A stretch of 64,000 nt of DNA from DATGMS01 sp035303945 (GTDB lineage Bacteria; Bacteroidota; Bacteroidia; Cytophagales; Cyclobacteriaceae), in NCBI GenBank assembly GCA_035303945.1, contig DATGQZ010000043.1, positions 154,352-218,351 on the forward strand, in the 5' to 3' direction. Position numbers and translations under genes: made by a program. Positions within the stretch are counted from its first letter, which is position 1. The number at the start of each line of letters is the position of its first letter. Shown piece after piece: positions 37,463 through 46,541 of this stretch. The notes beneath the pieces are model-generated. The model was not told where the DNA came from, made no database searches, and saw nothing but the letters and a program-made list of their open reading frames with translations.

Positions 37463-38725
37463 TTAATGTTTTTCGGCAATTCCATCCAGGCCTTTCTGCT
37501 GGTTGGTCTTAGGAAGAAAATAAATAAAGACGGCGCCCAACAAGGCTACAGCAATTAATACGATAAAGCCGATGGTATAACCTGCCGTGTCGCTGTACAA
37601 GAATCCCAGCAAAACAGGGAAAAGTGCTTCGGCAACACCATCCGCAACGAGGATAATGCCCATCGTTCTTCCCAGTGCTTTCAGACCAAAAAGATCACCG
37701 GCCATCAGGGGAATAATCATGTAATCGCCTCCCAACCCGATGCCGAAAATCACGGCAAAGATATAAATCCGTCCGCTGAAGTCGGGGATCAACAATAAAG
37801 GGATAGCGGTGGCCACGATCAGATAGATGGCAAGCATCACATACTTTCTATTGAACATATCTGCCAAAGTTCCCATCAGCACCCTTCCGATCAGGCTCGA
37901 CAGCAGGACAAAAGACATCACCTGTGCCGCATCGGTCTGGGAATAGTTCAAGTCGCTAAGGTAGAGTTTGATATGTTGACTGATGGCGCCTACCACCCCG
38001 ATGGAACACATACTGCCTATGGCCAGCAAATAGAAGTTGCGGTTCCTCAAGATTTCCCTCATCGAGGTGCCTTCAATCTTTGGTTTTGCCACTACTGCTT
38101 CCGGCCTCGACTTGGTTTTGTGGGCATTGTCTTTGATAAAAAAAGCTACCCCAAACACCAAAAGAAAACCGATTGCCCCCAGTATGGCCAAAGCTACATG
38201 CCAATCATAGCGATTGACGAGCTGCGCCGCAAGAATCGGTACTACGGCACCGCCCGTGCCAATACCTAAATAAGCGATACCCATGGCTTTGCCCCTGTTT
38301 TTGTCAAACCACCTTGAAATCAGCACCTGGGAAGGAAGGGGGCCGGCAAACACGTAACCTAATGCATTGAAGACATAAAAGAGATAAAACATCTCCAGGG
38401 AACTGCTGAACGCGATGCCCACAAAAGCAATAAAAAGCATAAAAGCACCGGTCATCATCAAGCTTCTGGGACCGTATTTGTCGATCAACCAGCCTGCGAT
38501 AAATCCGAATACCGGTGCCACCAGCAGCTTGCCGACCGCATTGCCCGATGTAATGGTGGTTCTGGACCAACCCCTTTCTTCCATAATAAAATCAAAAAAG
38601 AAGGGCAGGCCGTAAATACCAAAACCTACTACGGCAAAGAGGGCCAAAAAGGCGGTAACAACAATATAGGTTTGGGAGCTTTTAGCCGGACTGTCCAGCG
38701 TGGTGGTTTGGGTATTTGGGTTCAT
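37463..38725 (-). CDS. MFS transporter, oxalate/formate-antiporter-like
   Basis: A 420-residue 12-helix major facilitator. The loop between TM2 and TM3 has GWLIDKYGPRSLMM, the MFS signature A, with its counterpart GTLADMFNRKYVM in the second half. The overall pattern (N-terminal GIYGLPFFFDFIMEERGW) resembles the OFA/monocarboxylate group. Next to GH88 and sugar-acid enzymes it may import uronates or unsaturated oligosaccharides. A terminator between it and the SDR gene (38902-38943) suggests a separate transcript. Confidence 0.88.
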   Translation of the reverse strand: MNPNTQTTTLDSPAKSSQTYIVVTAFLALFAVVGFGIYGLPFFFDFIMEERGWSRTTITSGNAVGKLLVAPVFGFIAGWLIDKYGPRSLMMTGAFMLFIAFVGIAFSSSLEMFYLFYVFNALGYVFAGPLPSQVLISRWFDKNRGKAMGIAYLGIGTGGAVVPILAAQLVNRYDWHVALAILGAIGFLLVFGVAFFIKDNAHKTKSRPEAVVAKPKIEGTSMREILRNRNFYLLAIGSMCSIGVVGAISQHIKLYLSDLNYSQTDAAQVMSFVLLSSLIGRVLMGTLADMFNRKYVMLAIYLIVATAIPLLLIPDFSGRIYIFAVIFGIGLGGDYMIIPLMAGDLFGLKALGRTMGIILVADGVAEALFPVLLGFLYSDTAGYTIGFIVLIAVALLGAVFIYFLPKTNQQKGLDGIAEKH

Positions 38726-38901
38726 GTATGGCTTGTTGAGTTTACTCGGTTTTAAAAGGTTTAGGCGCTTCTGGGTTAGGATTCAATAATATGGTTTTTC
38801 GGTTGAACTTATAGCACCTTTGGTGGATTTTCTCCACCCCAGACTGTATTTTTTCCCAGGCTTTCTTCAAACGCAGCATGGCCTTCGCCACTTGTTGTTT
38901 G

Positions 38902-38943
38902 AAAAAAAATGCCGAACAAGAAAATCATTTCCTGTCCGGCATT
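38902..38943 (-). terminator. Terminator of the GH88-SDR operon
   Basis: On the minus strand AATGCCGGACA pairs with TGTTCGGCATT (one mismatch) and runs into a T tract of at least six. It begins 6 bp past the SDR stop at 38949. Confidence 0.75.
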
Positions 38944-38948
38944 AACCC

Positions 38949-39728
38949 TTAAAGCCTTGGAATATTCATTCCTCCATCCACCATGATCACTTGACCGGTG
39001 GAGTAAGGGAAACTTCCGGTAGATAAAGCAGCTACAGCTTTGCCCACATCTTCTGGCAAGCCCCACCGCTTCTGTACCGTCAAACCATCGGCGATCAGCT
39101 TATCGTATTTTTCCGTCACCTTGGCGGTCATATCGGTAGCTACGATTCCCGGACGCACTTCATAAACCGGAATATTATATTCCCCAAGCCGCGCGGCAAA
39201 CAACTGAGTAGCCATGCTCATGCCTGCCTTTGCGATGCAGTATTCACCCCGGTTTACCGAGACGACGGTAGCGGAGATGGATGAGACATTGATGATGGCT
39301 CCCTCAAAGTTGCCATCGGCCGCCTTTTGTTCAATCATCCAATTGGCGGCAGCCTGAGAAAGGAAGTAAGAGCTTTTCAGGTTGGTGCCCAACACGTAAT
39401 CAAAGCTTTCTTCCGTGGCTTCCAATATATCTTTGCGTTCTTTGGGTGCCACACCGGCATTGTTCACCAAGACATTCAACCTGCCCAATTGGGTCTTGAT
39501 CTTATCCAATATCGCTTGACGGGAAGCTGCCTGCCCTACATCACCTTGGCAATAAATCACCTCAGCGCCGAGAGCCCGCAATTCGTCCAAGGCCTGCTGC
39601 ACGTCTTCTTCCTGGCGTACACCGTTGATAGCCAAGTCAAAACCTGCCTGCGCCAAACTTCTGGCTATGCCTAGGCCTATCCCTCTCGAGCCTCCCGTTA
39701 CTAATGCTACTTTTCTCATATTGCTCAT
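38949..39728 (-). CDS. Short-chain dehydrogenase/reductase (SDR)
   Basis: A 259-residue classical SDR: cofactor motif TGGSRGIG (11-18), NNAG (89-92), catalytic Ser150, Tyr163 and Lys167, and RPGIVATDM. It is similar to FabG-type proteins, but its genomic setting with GH88 and Gfo/Idh genes points to a sugar or sugar-acid substrate; reduction of the keto-uronate released by GH88 is a reasonable guess. The ATG at 39728 is chosen; upstream extension is unsupported. Last gene before the terminator. Confidence 0.88.
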   Translation of the reverse strand: MSNMRKVALVTGGSRGIGLGIARSLAQAGFDLAINGVRQEEDVQQALDELRALGAEVIYCQGDVGQAASRQAILDKIKTQLGRLNVLVNNAGVAPKERKDILEATEESFDYVLGTNLKSSYFLSQAAANWMIEQKAADGNFEGAIINVSSISATVVSVNRGEYCIAKAGMSMATQLFAARLGEYNIPVYEVRPGIVATDMTAKVTEKYDKLIADGLTVQKRWGLPEDVGKAVAALSTGSFPYSTGQVIMVDGGMNIPRL

Positions 39729-39812
39729 GACTATTAATTTGTTGAATACGATCCCGCCAAAGGCCTTAATAAAGCTTAATGACAAAGATCTGGTCTGCCG
39801 TAGCCGAACTTA

Positions 39813-40955
39813 TTATAGTTCAGGCACATCTACCCAGCAGCGCTTTTCCCAGCTTTCCAGGCCTTTTTCTGCCAACTGTATGCCTTTGGCGCCTTCTTTC
39901 ATATCCCATGGGAAAGGCTCATCTTTAACCACATGCTTGAGGAAAAGCTCCCACTGTACCTTAAAGGCATTGTCGTAATTTTCCTGCTCAGGCACTTTGG
40001 ACCAACCGTCGAAGAAGTCTATAGGTTGAGGAATGTCGGGATTCCATACAGGCTTCGGCGTATTGCCATAATGTTGGATATAGCATTCTCTCAGCCCCGC
40101 TACTGCCGAACCTTTGGTGCCATCTACCTGCAAGGTCAGCAGGTCGTCCCTTCTCACCCTTACCGTCCAGGAAGAATTGAAATGCGCAATGACATCCCCT
40201 TCCAGCTCGAAAGTAGCATATGCCGCATCATCGGCGGTGCATTTGTAGGTCTTACCCTGCTCATCAACCCTTTCTTTGATATGGGTCGCGCCAAGACAGG
40301 ACACTGCCTTCACTTTGCCAAAAATATTGTCCAATACATAGCGCCAATGGCACAGCATGTCCACGATGATCCCTCCGTCATCTTCCTTGCGGTAGTTCCA
40401 GGAAGGTCGCTGCGCGGGAATGGTATCCCCTTCAAATACCCAGTAGCCGAATTCTCCCCTTACGGAAAGGACCTCTCCGAAAAAGCCATTTTCGATCAGG
40501 CGTTTGATTTTTCTTAGGCCTGGCAGCCACAGTTTATCCTGTACCACGCCGTTCTTCACGCCCGCCTGCCGGCACAATTCATACAGTTCAAGAGCCGTAG
40601 CCGTGTCCGTCGCCATGGGTTTTTCACAATAGATGTGCTTGCCTGCCTTTACGGCCTTTCGGATCGCCTCTGCCCTTCTTCCGGTAGTCTGCGCATCAAA
40701 ATAAATGGTATAATGGTCATCCGCCAGCAATGTGTCCAGGTCTGTGGAGGTCTTGCTAATACCGGAGCGTCTGGATAATTCGTCCAGCTTGTCTTGGTTT
40801 CTGCCCACGAGTACCGGGTCGGGCATAATGGTGTCCCCGTCAGGAAGCTTCACTCCGCCCTGTTTGATGATTTCAACAATACTTCTCATCAGGTGCTGGT
40901 TTGTACCCATACGGCCAGTCACCCCGTTCATGATAATGCCTATTTTGTGTTCCAT
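39813..40955 (-). CDS. Gfo/Idh/MocA-family oxidoreductase, cytoplasmic
   Basis: A 380-residue NAD(P)-dependent sugar dehydrogenase-like protein. The nucleotide-binding start MNGVTGRMG is unusual (GxxGxxG, rather like dihydrodipicolinate reductase) and YCEKPMATD is the family EKP motif. No export signal is present, unlike the two homologues at 54494 and 56792. The gene lies between the isomerase and SDR genes in the GH88 operon. An extension to 41063 overlaps the isomerase gene and is rejected. Confidence 0.87.
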   Translation of the reverse strand: MEHKIGIIMNGVTGRMGTNQHLMRSIVEIIKQGGVKLPDGDTIMPDPVLVGRNQDKLDELSRRSGISKTSTDLDTLLADDHYTIYFDAQTTGRRAEAIRKAVKAGKHIYCEKPMATDTATALELYELCRQAGVKNGVVQDKLWLPGLRKIKRLIENGFFGEVLSVRGEFGYWVFEGDTIPAQRPSWNYRKEDDGGIIVDMLCHWRYVLDNIFGKVKAVSCLGATHIKERVDEQGKTYKCTADDAAYATFELEGDVIAHFNSSWTVRVRRDDLLTLQVDGTKGSAVAGLRECYIQHYGNTPKPVWNPDIPQPIDFFDGWSKVPEQENYDNAFKVQWELFLKHVVKDEPFPWDMKEGAKGIQLAEKGLESWEKRCWVDVPEL

Positions 40956-41073
40956 GTTTTCTATGTTGTCAGATGAAGGATGTCCGATGTTGTGAAATTT
41001 AATCCAGAAGTTGAAATTAGCGACGCTTTGGTCTTCGGTCTTCTGGCATACAACATCGGGCATCTGGCAAATT

Positions 41074-41904
41074 TTAACTACGATAATACTGTTCTACAAT
41101 GCGATCCAGAAACTCGTGCTGGTCGGCTGCCCACCAGCGGTCGGAGAAGATCTCGACTTCGTTATAGCCGTCAAATCCTGCCGCCTCTGCCCATCCGCGA
41201 ATTTTTTGTATCGGAATGCAGCCTTCGCCCATCAATCCCCGATCATTCAGGAAGTCAACGGTAGGGCTCATCCAGTCGCAAATATGAAAGGCATATAAAT
41301 GGCCGTTGCGGCCGCAGCGTAGCAACTCCTGTTCCAGGTTTGGGTCCCACCACAGGTGATAGACGTCCGCCGCTACCCCCACATGATCCGAGGCGATGGC
41401 TTCCGCCATATCATTGGCCTGGCCAAGGGTGTTCACCGCAGAGCGGCTATCCGCATACATGGGATGCAATGGCTCGATGGCCAACTTCACATTATTGGCA
41501 ATGGCATAAGGCAAAACGCTTTCTATGCCTTCCTGGATTTGGGCTCTCGAGGTTTCCAGTGATTGGCCGGGATCAGCACCACAGACCAACACGATCATGG
41601 GGGCTCCCAAAGCTGCCGCCTCATCTACAGCCTTTTTGTTGTCATCTATTGCGGCAGCTCTTTTTTCTGCCGAGGTAGAAGGAAAAAATCCTCCCCGTAC
41701 CAGCGACACCACCTCCAGCCCCTTACTTTTCAGCATTTCCCCAGTTTGGGCAATGTTTCTGCCTTCCAGGTATTGGCGCCAGACCGATATGCCTTTGACC
41801 CCTACTCGGCTATAGTTTTCTGCAGCCTCCTCAATCGACCAGGATTTGGTCGTGATGGTATGGATGCAGAGTTTATCTAGATTTTCAATTTTGCTGGCAC
41901 TCAT
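41074..41904 (-). CDS. Sugar phosphate isomerase/epimerase-like TIM barrel
   Basis: A 276-residue xylose-isomerase-like TIM-barrel protein (AP-endonuclease 2 superfamily). Acidic and His residues typical of the metal site are visible in LAIEPLHPMYAD, VGVAADVYHLWWDP, AFHICDW and GYNEVEIFSDRWW. It has no signal peptide. Its ATG overlaps the GH88 stop (ATGA), so the two are translated together. Partner genes suggest isomerisation or hydration of an oxidised sugar. Confidence 0.85.
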   Translation of the reverse strand: MSASKIENLDKLCIHTITTKSWSIEEAAENYSRVGVKGISVWRQYLEGRNIAQTGEMLKSKGLEVVSLVRGGFFPSTSAEKRAAAIDDNKKAVDEAAALGAPMIVLVCGADPGQSLETSRAQIQEGIESVLPYAIANNVKLAIEPLHPMYADSRSAVNTLGQANDMAEAIASDHVGVAADVYHLWWDPNLEQELLRCGRNGHLYAFHICDWMSPTVDFLNDRGLMGEGCIPIQKIRGWAEAAGFDGYNEVEIFSDRWWAADQHEFLDRIVEQYYRS

Positions 41905-43286
41905 GACACGCTGTTAAAGAAGGTGTAGTATGGATCACCATTGATGATCTTTTGAAGATAAAGGGCCACCTCCCTTGCATGGTAATCTCCCCACATACTT
42001 GATTCGCCAGAAGCGATTTTCTTACCGGCGGGCACATGATCCCAGCCGTTGGGCTGGTGATAGATCGAATGTAGGATGATGCCTTGATGGCTCTTGTCGG
42101 TGCTCAGGTATGGCGCTTGGAACAACGTTCTGATCACGGTCAATCCCGCCTGCCAGTACTTGTTGCCTTTTTCTTCCTCTCCCCTCGCCTTGAGGTATTT
42201 GCCCAGCCGGAGCAGACCTTGCGCGCCTATTGCCGCAGCCGAGCTGTCGACAGGTTCATAATCATTATATGGGTCAGCGGCTACCGACAGGTAATCCCCC
42301 AGTTTGTGCAAATTGGGCGCACCGGTGTCCCAGTAGGGAATGCCATCAATGGGTGTATGTTCAATATAGAAATCGCAGGTTGCCTGAGCAGCTTTAAGCA
42401 TAAAGGCTTCGATATCCGCGCGGGATCCGTAAGCAGACAAATCCTCGTCTGACAGCGTTTGTATAAATTCGAGTTCTTCGGCAAATCCTACCATAGCCCA
42501 AGCCAGGCCTCGGGTCCAGGTAGAAAATCCAGTGTAACCTTGTTGAGAGTTAGGCGCACGGAAGTTACCATCATTGGTGTTGAAGATACTTTCATGTGCT
42601 GTCCTTCCCCATAAGTCATAACTATCACGCCCTTCACCATAATACACGGAAAAGTCAGCTGTAGCTTTGGCATGCTGTAAGCCTCTTACGAGCAGGTTGA
42701 TGCGCTTGTCATTTTCCTCCTGTAGCACATGGCCCAGCTTGTGGCTCAACATCAGGATGCGTACGGTTCTGATGGTATCTACAAACAAGGAGTGCGGTCC
42801 GTTGAAGGAATAAATAAAGCCTCCTCCACCGTTGATATTGGTCCAGCGACCGGCCTGCACTGCACCTGATATTTTCAATGCCAATTCATAGAAGTTCTTT
42901 TCCCATTCGTTAAAAGGAATTTTTCCTTCCACCATGAGGCGGAGCAAATTGCCATAAGTACTGGCATTGTTGAAGCCATGGTCATGTACGCCGGTATGGC
43001 TGACATGGGGTGCCATCAAGGCCAGGGTATTAGCCCTGCCTTTCTCCAAAAAATCTTTTTCCCCGGTAGCATCAAACTGGAGAATAGAAGAGCCAAATTG
43101 GAAACCCTGCGTCCACTCTGTCCAACCCCGGGTGGTATATTTCCCTTCAGCGGTAAAAACGGGGGAACCCTTGCCCAACTCATACTCCTTCTCAATCAGG
43201 GCTATTTTTTCGCCAGACAGTTCCCAAAACTGTCGGAGCTGATTGCTTAAATCCTCCGGCTTGAGGTTAAAATCAATTTGGATCAT
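41901..43286 (-). CDS. GH88-family unsaturated glucuronyl hydrolase
   Basis: A 461-residue (alpha/alpha)6-barrel enzyme. GH88 hydrates the C4-C5 double bond of terminal unsaturated uronates left by polysaccharide lyases, releasing a keto-uronate. Catalytic Asp candidates are Asp102 (HDHGF) and Asp170 (LFVDTIRT); other family blocks are FSTWTRGLAWAMVGFA, GIPYWDTGAP, DSSAAAIGAQGLL and SSMWGDYHAREVAL. It lacks a signal peptide, so it works in the cytoplasm on imported oligosaccharides. It heads the GH88-isomerase-Gfo/Idh-SDR transcript. Confidence 0.9.
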   Translation of the reverse strand: MIQIDFNLKPEDLSNQLRQFWELSGEKIALIEKEYELGKGSPVFTAEGKYTTRGWTEWTQGFQFGSSILQFDATGEKDFLEKGRANTLALMAPHVSHTGVHDHGFNNASTYGNLLRLMVEGKIPFNEWEKNFYELALKISGAVQAGRWTNINGGGGFIYSFNGPHSLFVDTIRTVRILMLSHKLGHVLQEENDKRINLLVRGLQHAKATADFSVYYGEGRDSYDLWGRTAHESIFNTNDGNFRAPNSQQGYTGFSTWTRGLAWAMVGFAEELEFIQTLSDEDLSAYGSRADIEAFMLKAAQATCDFYIEHTPIDGIPYWDTGAPNLHKLGDYLSVAADPYNDYEPVDSSAAAIGAQGLLRLGKYLKARGEEEKGNKYWQAGLTVIRTLFQAPYLSTDKSHQGIILHSIYHQPNGWDHVPAGKKIASGESSMWGDYHAREVALYLQKIINGDPYYTFFNSVS

Positions 43287-43304
43287 TTCTTATTTGGGTT
43301 AATG

Positions 43305-43321
43305 ATAAAATTCAATTTTAT
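43305..43321. promoter_or_regulatory. 17-bp palindromic operator candidate
   Basis: ATAAAATT-C-AATTTTAT is a perfect 8+1+8 palindrome lying between the -7 box at 43332 and the GH88 start at 43286, that is, over the expected transcription start or leader. Confidence 0.5.
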
Positions 43322-43331
43322 GAATCGGTGT

Positions 43332-43339
43332 CAAACCTA
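43332..43339 (-). promoter_or_regulatory. -7 box for the GH88 operon
   Basis: The minus strand reads TAGGTTTG, matching TAnnTTTG, 45 bp before the GH88 ATG. A -33 TTG is not present at 19-bp spacing, so an activator such as the adjacent AraC protein may be needed. Confidence 0.5.
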
Positions 43340-43375
43340 GTTTTATCTATGGTGAGAGAAAAGGGATATATAATT

Positions 43376-44272
43376 TTAAAACTGGTACTTTTCGTTCATT
43401 TCCTTTCTAAAGGCGGAAGGGCTCATGTTTGTTTTGCCTTTAAACATGCGGGTAAAGTAGGAAGGATCATTATACTTTAGCCGGAAGGCTATCTCCTTAT
43501 TGGACAGGTCTGTGTAGATCAGAAGACGCTTTGCCTGCAGCACCAGTCGGTCCATAATGATCTCCAAGGCGGTACGCCCGGTGATCTTTTTGACATATTT
43601 GTTGAGCACTGCGGGGGAAATCGCCATCATTTCCGCGTAATCCTGCACGAGATGGTATTCCATAAAATGCTTTTCAACCAGTGTTTGAAACTGCTGTACC
43701 TGTGCATAATGCGGATCATGCATTTTTGCTTTGTCCGCAAACTGCTCCACATAATATTGCTGACATTTGAGCAGGAAGATCTGCAGATAGGAGCGCAGGA
43801 TTTCGGTATTGAGCTTTGACCTGCTCCTGTTTTCCCTTCGGATCATATCGATGAGCTGCAGCAATTCACCAAATCCCTTGGCATCCATATTCAACAAAGG
43901 ATGGATATGGTAGTTGTTAAAAAAAGGGAAGTTGTCATGCACATCCTGTTGAAACATTCCCAAGGCATAAAACTCCTTGGAAAAGACAATCAGGTAGCCG
44001 TGATAATCCTCTTCACGGGAGATCAGGTGCACCTGCCCGGGCGAAATAAAGTGCACGCTATTGGGAAGGATAGGATGGGTATGAAAGTCAATCTCGTGCC
44101 GCCCAGAGCCGTTGATAAACACGCATATCTCATAATACGAATGCCGGTGCGGCCGATCCGTCTTGTGGGGGTAGTTCTTGTTGTTGATCTCTACCCCCTT
44201 GACTTCAAAGACCTGAAAATCCTGATGAAGTGCGCCTTCTGGCAATTCATAAGTGTGAATTGAACGATCCAT
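43376..44272 (-). CDS. AraC-family transcriptional regulator
   Basis: A 298-residue regulator with an N-terminal cupin sensor (HRHSYYEICVFINGSGRHEIDF) and a C-terminal double helix-turn-helix (residues about 200-295), ending in the family signature IAFRLKYNDPSYFTRMFKGKTNMSPSAFRK. It lies 17 bp after a GH43 gene and 89 bp before GH88, so it is embedded in the genes it probably controls. Confidence 0.9.
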   Translation of the reverse strand: MDRSIHTYELPEGALHQDFQVFEVKGVEINNKNYPHKTDRPHRHSYYEICVFINGSGRHEIDFHTHPILPNSVHFISPGQVHLISREEDYHGYLIVFSKEFYALGMFQQDVHDNFPFFNNYHIHPLLNMDAKGFGELLQLIDMIRRENRSRSKLNTEILRSYLQIFLLKCQQYYVEQFADKAKMHDPHYAQVQQFQTLVEKHFMEYHLVQDYAEMMAISPAVLNKYVKKITGRTALEIIMDRLVLQAKRLLIYTDLSNKEIAFRLKYNDPSYFTRMFKGKTNMSPSAFRKEMNEKYQF

Positions 44273-44289
44273 TTTTACTGTTTATATCA

Positions 44290-45357
44290 TTACTCTTCTC
44301 CTGAGGGGACAGGAATAGGCGAACCTGCAGGAATAGGCGTACCAAAATTCGGCGAGCCGTCCTCGTTCCAGGTAAACTGTTGCAGGCGGATATCCCTGTT
44401 CCAGCCCGGCTCTATGGTTTTCTTTGAATGATAAAATATCCAATCTTCTGAGCCGTCCGGTGAAGTAGTAAAGCTAGCATGTCCTGCTCCTAGCACTTCT
44501 TCAGTTCCCTGGAACACAGGTCCTTTCTTCACCCAGTTGTCCGGATTCATGGGGTCTTGCAGCGTATCCTGCAAGGTTAACTGTCCCAGCCGATATTCCA
44601 CCAGCCAAGATTCGCGGGTTGAATAGATCACGTGGATTTTATCATCCTTCCTTAAGATTTGCGGTCCTTCATTCAGGTTTAGCGGACCGCCAGTTTCCCA
44701 TTCTTCTTCAGGGGAGGAGATTTTGACACGATTGCTGCTGATGGTATACGGGTTTACCATTTTGGCAATATAGAGATGCTGCTCCGTCTTATCCGTATCC
44801 GCATTTTCCAGCCAGCCAGACCAGATGGCATAGCGTTGGCCGTTGATTACCGTTGTCGTCAGGTCGATGGCCCATTTGACAGATTGAGGATCATCGATAT
44901 TATCGCCAGTGTACAACATGCCTCTGTCTTCGTAGGGTCCAAATGGATCATCTGACACCGATTCGAGAACACCTGACCTTTGGTGGATGAAAGGAGGACC
45001 CGCCTCTCCGGCAGCATAATAGATATACCATCTGCCGTCGATAAAATGCAGTTCTGGCGCCCAAATATTCGTCCTGTTCCAACCCTCTTCAGGTGCTTTC
45101 CAGACGGTACGTCTTTCTCCTAGGTCGGTCATTTTGTGGGAAGCTGACACATAGATGCCGCCGTCACCCGAGCCACAATAGTAATAAGTGTCACCTTTTT
45201 TGAATACCCAAGGATCCGCTCCGTCAGCAATGGGATTGGTAAAGGTGCGTTGGGTTGCAGTTACCTGCTCTTTGACCTGATCATTCACTTTTGATCCGCA
45301 TCCGTATAATCCAAAGGCTAGGGCAACGCCCATCAATGATAGCTTTAGTAAATTCAT
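44290..45357 (-). CDS. GH43-family glycoside hydrolase lipoprotein
   Basis: A 355-residue five-bladed propeller enzyme with lipobox GLYGC (Cys20). GH43 acidic residues are visible: Asp48 (NPIADGADPW), the pKa-modulating Asp in KWAIDLTTTV and the acid Glu in NLNEGPQIL. GH43 enzymes are arabinofuranosidases, xylosidases, arabinanases or galactosidases; specificity cannot be assigned here. It is anchored to a membrane, facing the periplasm or cell surface. It follows the next GH43 gene by 5 bp. Confidence 0.9.
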   Translation of the reverse strand: MNLLKLSLMGVALAFGLYGCGSKVNDQVKEQVTATQRTFTNPIADGADPWVFKKGDTYYYCGSGDGGIYVSASHKMTDLGERRTVWKAPEEGWNRTNIWAPELHFIDGRWYIYYAAGEAGPPFIHQRSGVLESVSDDPFGPYEDRGMLYTGDNIDDPQSVKWAIDLTTTVINGQRYAIWSGWLENADTDKTEQHLYIAKMVNPYTISSNRVKISSPEEEWETGGPLNLNEGPQILRKDDKIHVIYSTRESWLVEYRLGQLTLQDTLQDPMNPDNWVKKGPVFQGTEEVLGAGHASFTTSPDGSEDWIFYHSKKTIEPGWNRDIRLQQFTWNEDGSPNFGTPIPAGSPIPVPSGEE

Positions 45358-45362
45358 GTATA

Positions 45363-46385
45363 TCAGCGTTTATTGTTATCGTCTAGATTGATTACGGGCC
45401 AGCCTCCCTCCCACTCCAAGGGGTGTATCAACATCACCCGACCTTTTGGACGGTCCAAGCTATCTATTCCGTGATACACTACCCATTCTTGCGCTGCCTT
45501 ATCCTTTACTATTGAGTTGTGCCCTATGGCTAGCCACTGCTTGTACCGCTCTATTATGAGGTTATTGGCTACACCTGTAGATTCGGCCATCGTCTCGAAG
45601 GGGCCTAGTGGATCGGTGGAGCGGGCTACCATGAGGGCATAGTGCGCATGCTCCCCGCAGCAATTGTCTCCGGAATAGAATAGGTAGTAAAAACCGTCTT
45701 TATACGTTACCCATGCTCCTTCCACCAGCTTCTGGTAATTGTCCGGCCCCCCTCCTTGTAAGATATCCAGCACGGGAACGGGTTGCGACCCTTCCCTGAA
45801 GTTAAGGCGATCGTCCGCAAGTTCCTGTACTTTGATCGGTTGATGTCCCGATCCCCAATACAAGTATTTCTTTCCAGATTGGGGGTCATCAAAGGCCATG
45901 GGATCAATTTCGATAAAAGCATCTCCGCAAAGCAATGGACTGCCTTTATCAACAAAGGGGCCGGCGGGGCTTTTAGAAGTTGCCACTCCCAAGCATTTTC
46001 CCATTGCCGGATCAACGGATTCCCCGGAGTAATAAAGGAAATAGGTCTTTTGTAAGGAATCATACATCACATGAGGTGCCCAAAAATCACGTTCCGCCCA
46101 ATCCGGCGGCACTGGAAGCGCGTCGGGTAGGATTTCCCAATCATACAGATCATGTGACCGCGCCACCTGTATATGAATCAGCTTTCCATCTATCACCGTG
46201 TTGGTGCCGTAGGCATAGAAGTAACCGTCAGGCGCATACATCACTGTCGGATCGGGAAAATTGGCATCTATGGCTGGCTGGGTTGATAATGCAGCGGATT
46301 TGTGTATCGGCTGATTTGATCCACATGCGGATAAACCCATCAAAACGATACCTATTGACGCAAGTGATAACCAGCTGTATTGCAT
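45363..46385 (-). CDS. GH43-family glycoside hydrolase lipoprotein
   Basis: A 340-residue lipoprotein (lipobox GLSAC, Cys21) with GH43 residues Asp45 (ANFPDPTVMY), Asp in EIDPMAFDD and Glu in LVEGAWVTYK. It heads a transcript with the GH43 gene at 44290 and the AraC gene, behind a good promoter at 46429-46458. It is distinct from its neighbours in sequence, which suggests a different linkage specificity. Confidence 0.9.
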   Translation of the reverse strand: MQYSWLSLASIGIVLMGLSACGSNQPIHKSAALSTQPAIDANFPDPTVMYAPDGYFYAYGTNTVIDGKLIHIQVARSHDLYDWEILPDALPVPPDWAERDFWAPHVMYDSLQKTYFLYYSGESVDPAMGKCLGVATSKSPAGPFVDKGSPLLCGDAFIEIDPMAFDDPQSGKKYLYWGSGHQPIKVQELADDRLNFREGSQPVPVLDILQGGGPDNYQKLVEGAWVTYKDGFYYLFYSGDNCCGEHAHYALMVARSTDPLGPFETMAESTGVANNLIIERYKQWLAIGHNSIVKDKAAQEWVVYHGIDSLDRPKGRVMLIHPLEWEGGWPVINLDDNNKR

Positions 46386-46428
46386 TCCTCTTTTTATTTT
46401 GCCCTTTTTAGATGCATTCGCTCCTGTA

Positions 46429-46458
46429 CAAAGATAGTAGCAACTTTGTCCCTGCCAA
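46429..46458 (-). promoter_or_regulatory. Promoter of the GH43-GH43-AraC transcript
   Basis: On the minus strand TTG, 19 bases, TATCTTTG: both elements and spacing match the Bacteroidota consensus. The -7 box lies 44 bp upstream of the ATG at 46385. Confidence 0.58.
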
Positions 46459-46541
46459 GGGTGATAAGGTGAAAAAAGCGCTTGCCCTCGCTACCTTAGT
46501 AGGTAAACCTTCTATGCTTTAGGTGGACAGGTCTCGCTGCC

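Noticed and set aside
46477..46500. Terminator hairpin near the GH43 gene at 46542
   Set aside because: The TACCT/AGGTA stem is only five base pairs and no T run follows.
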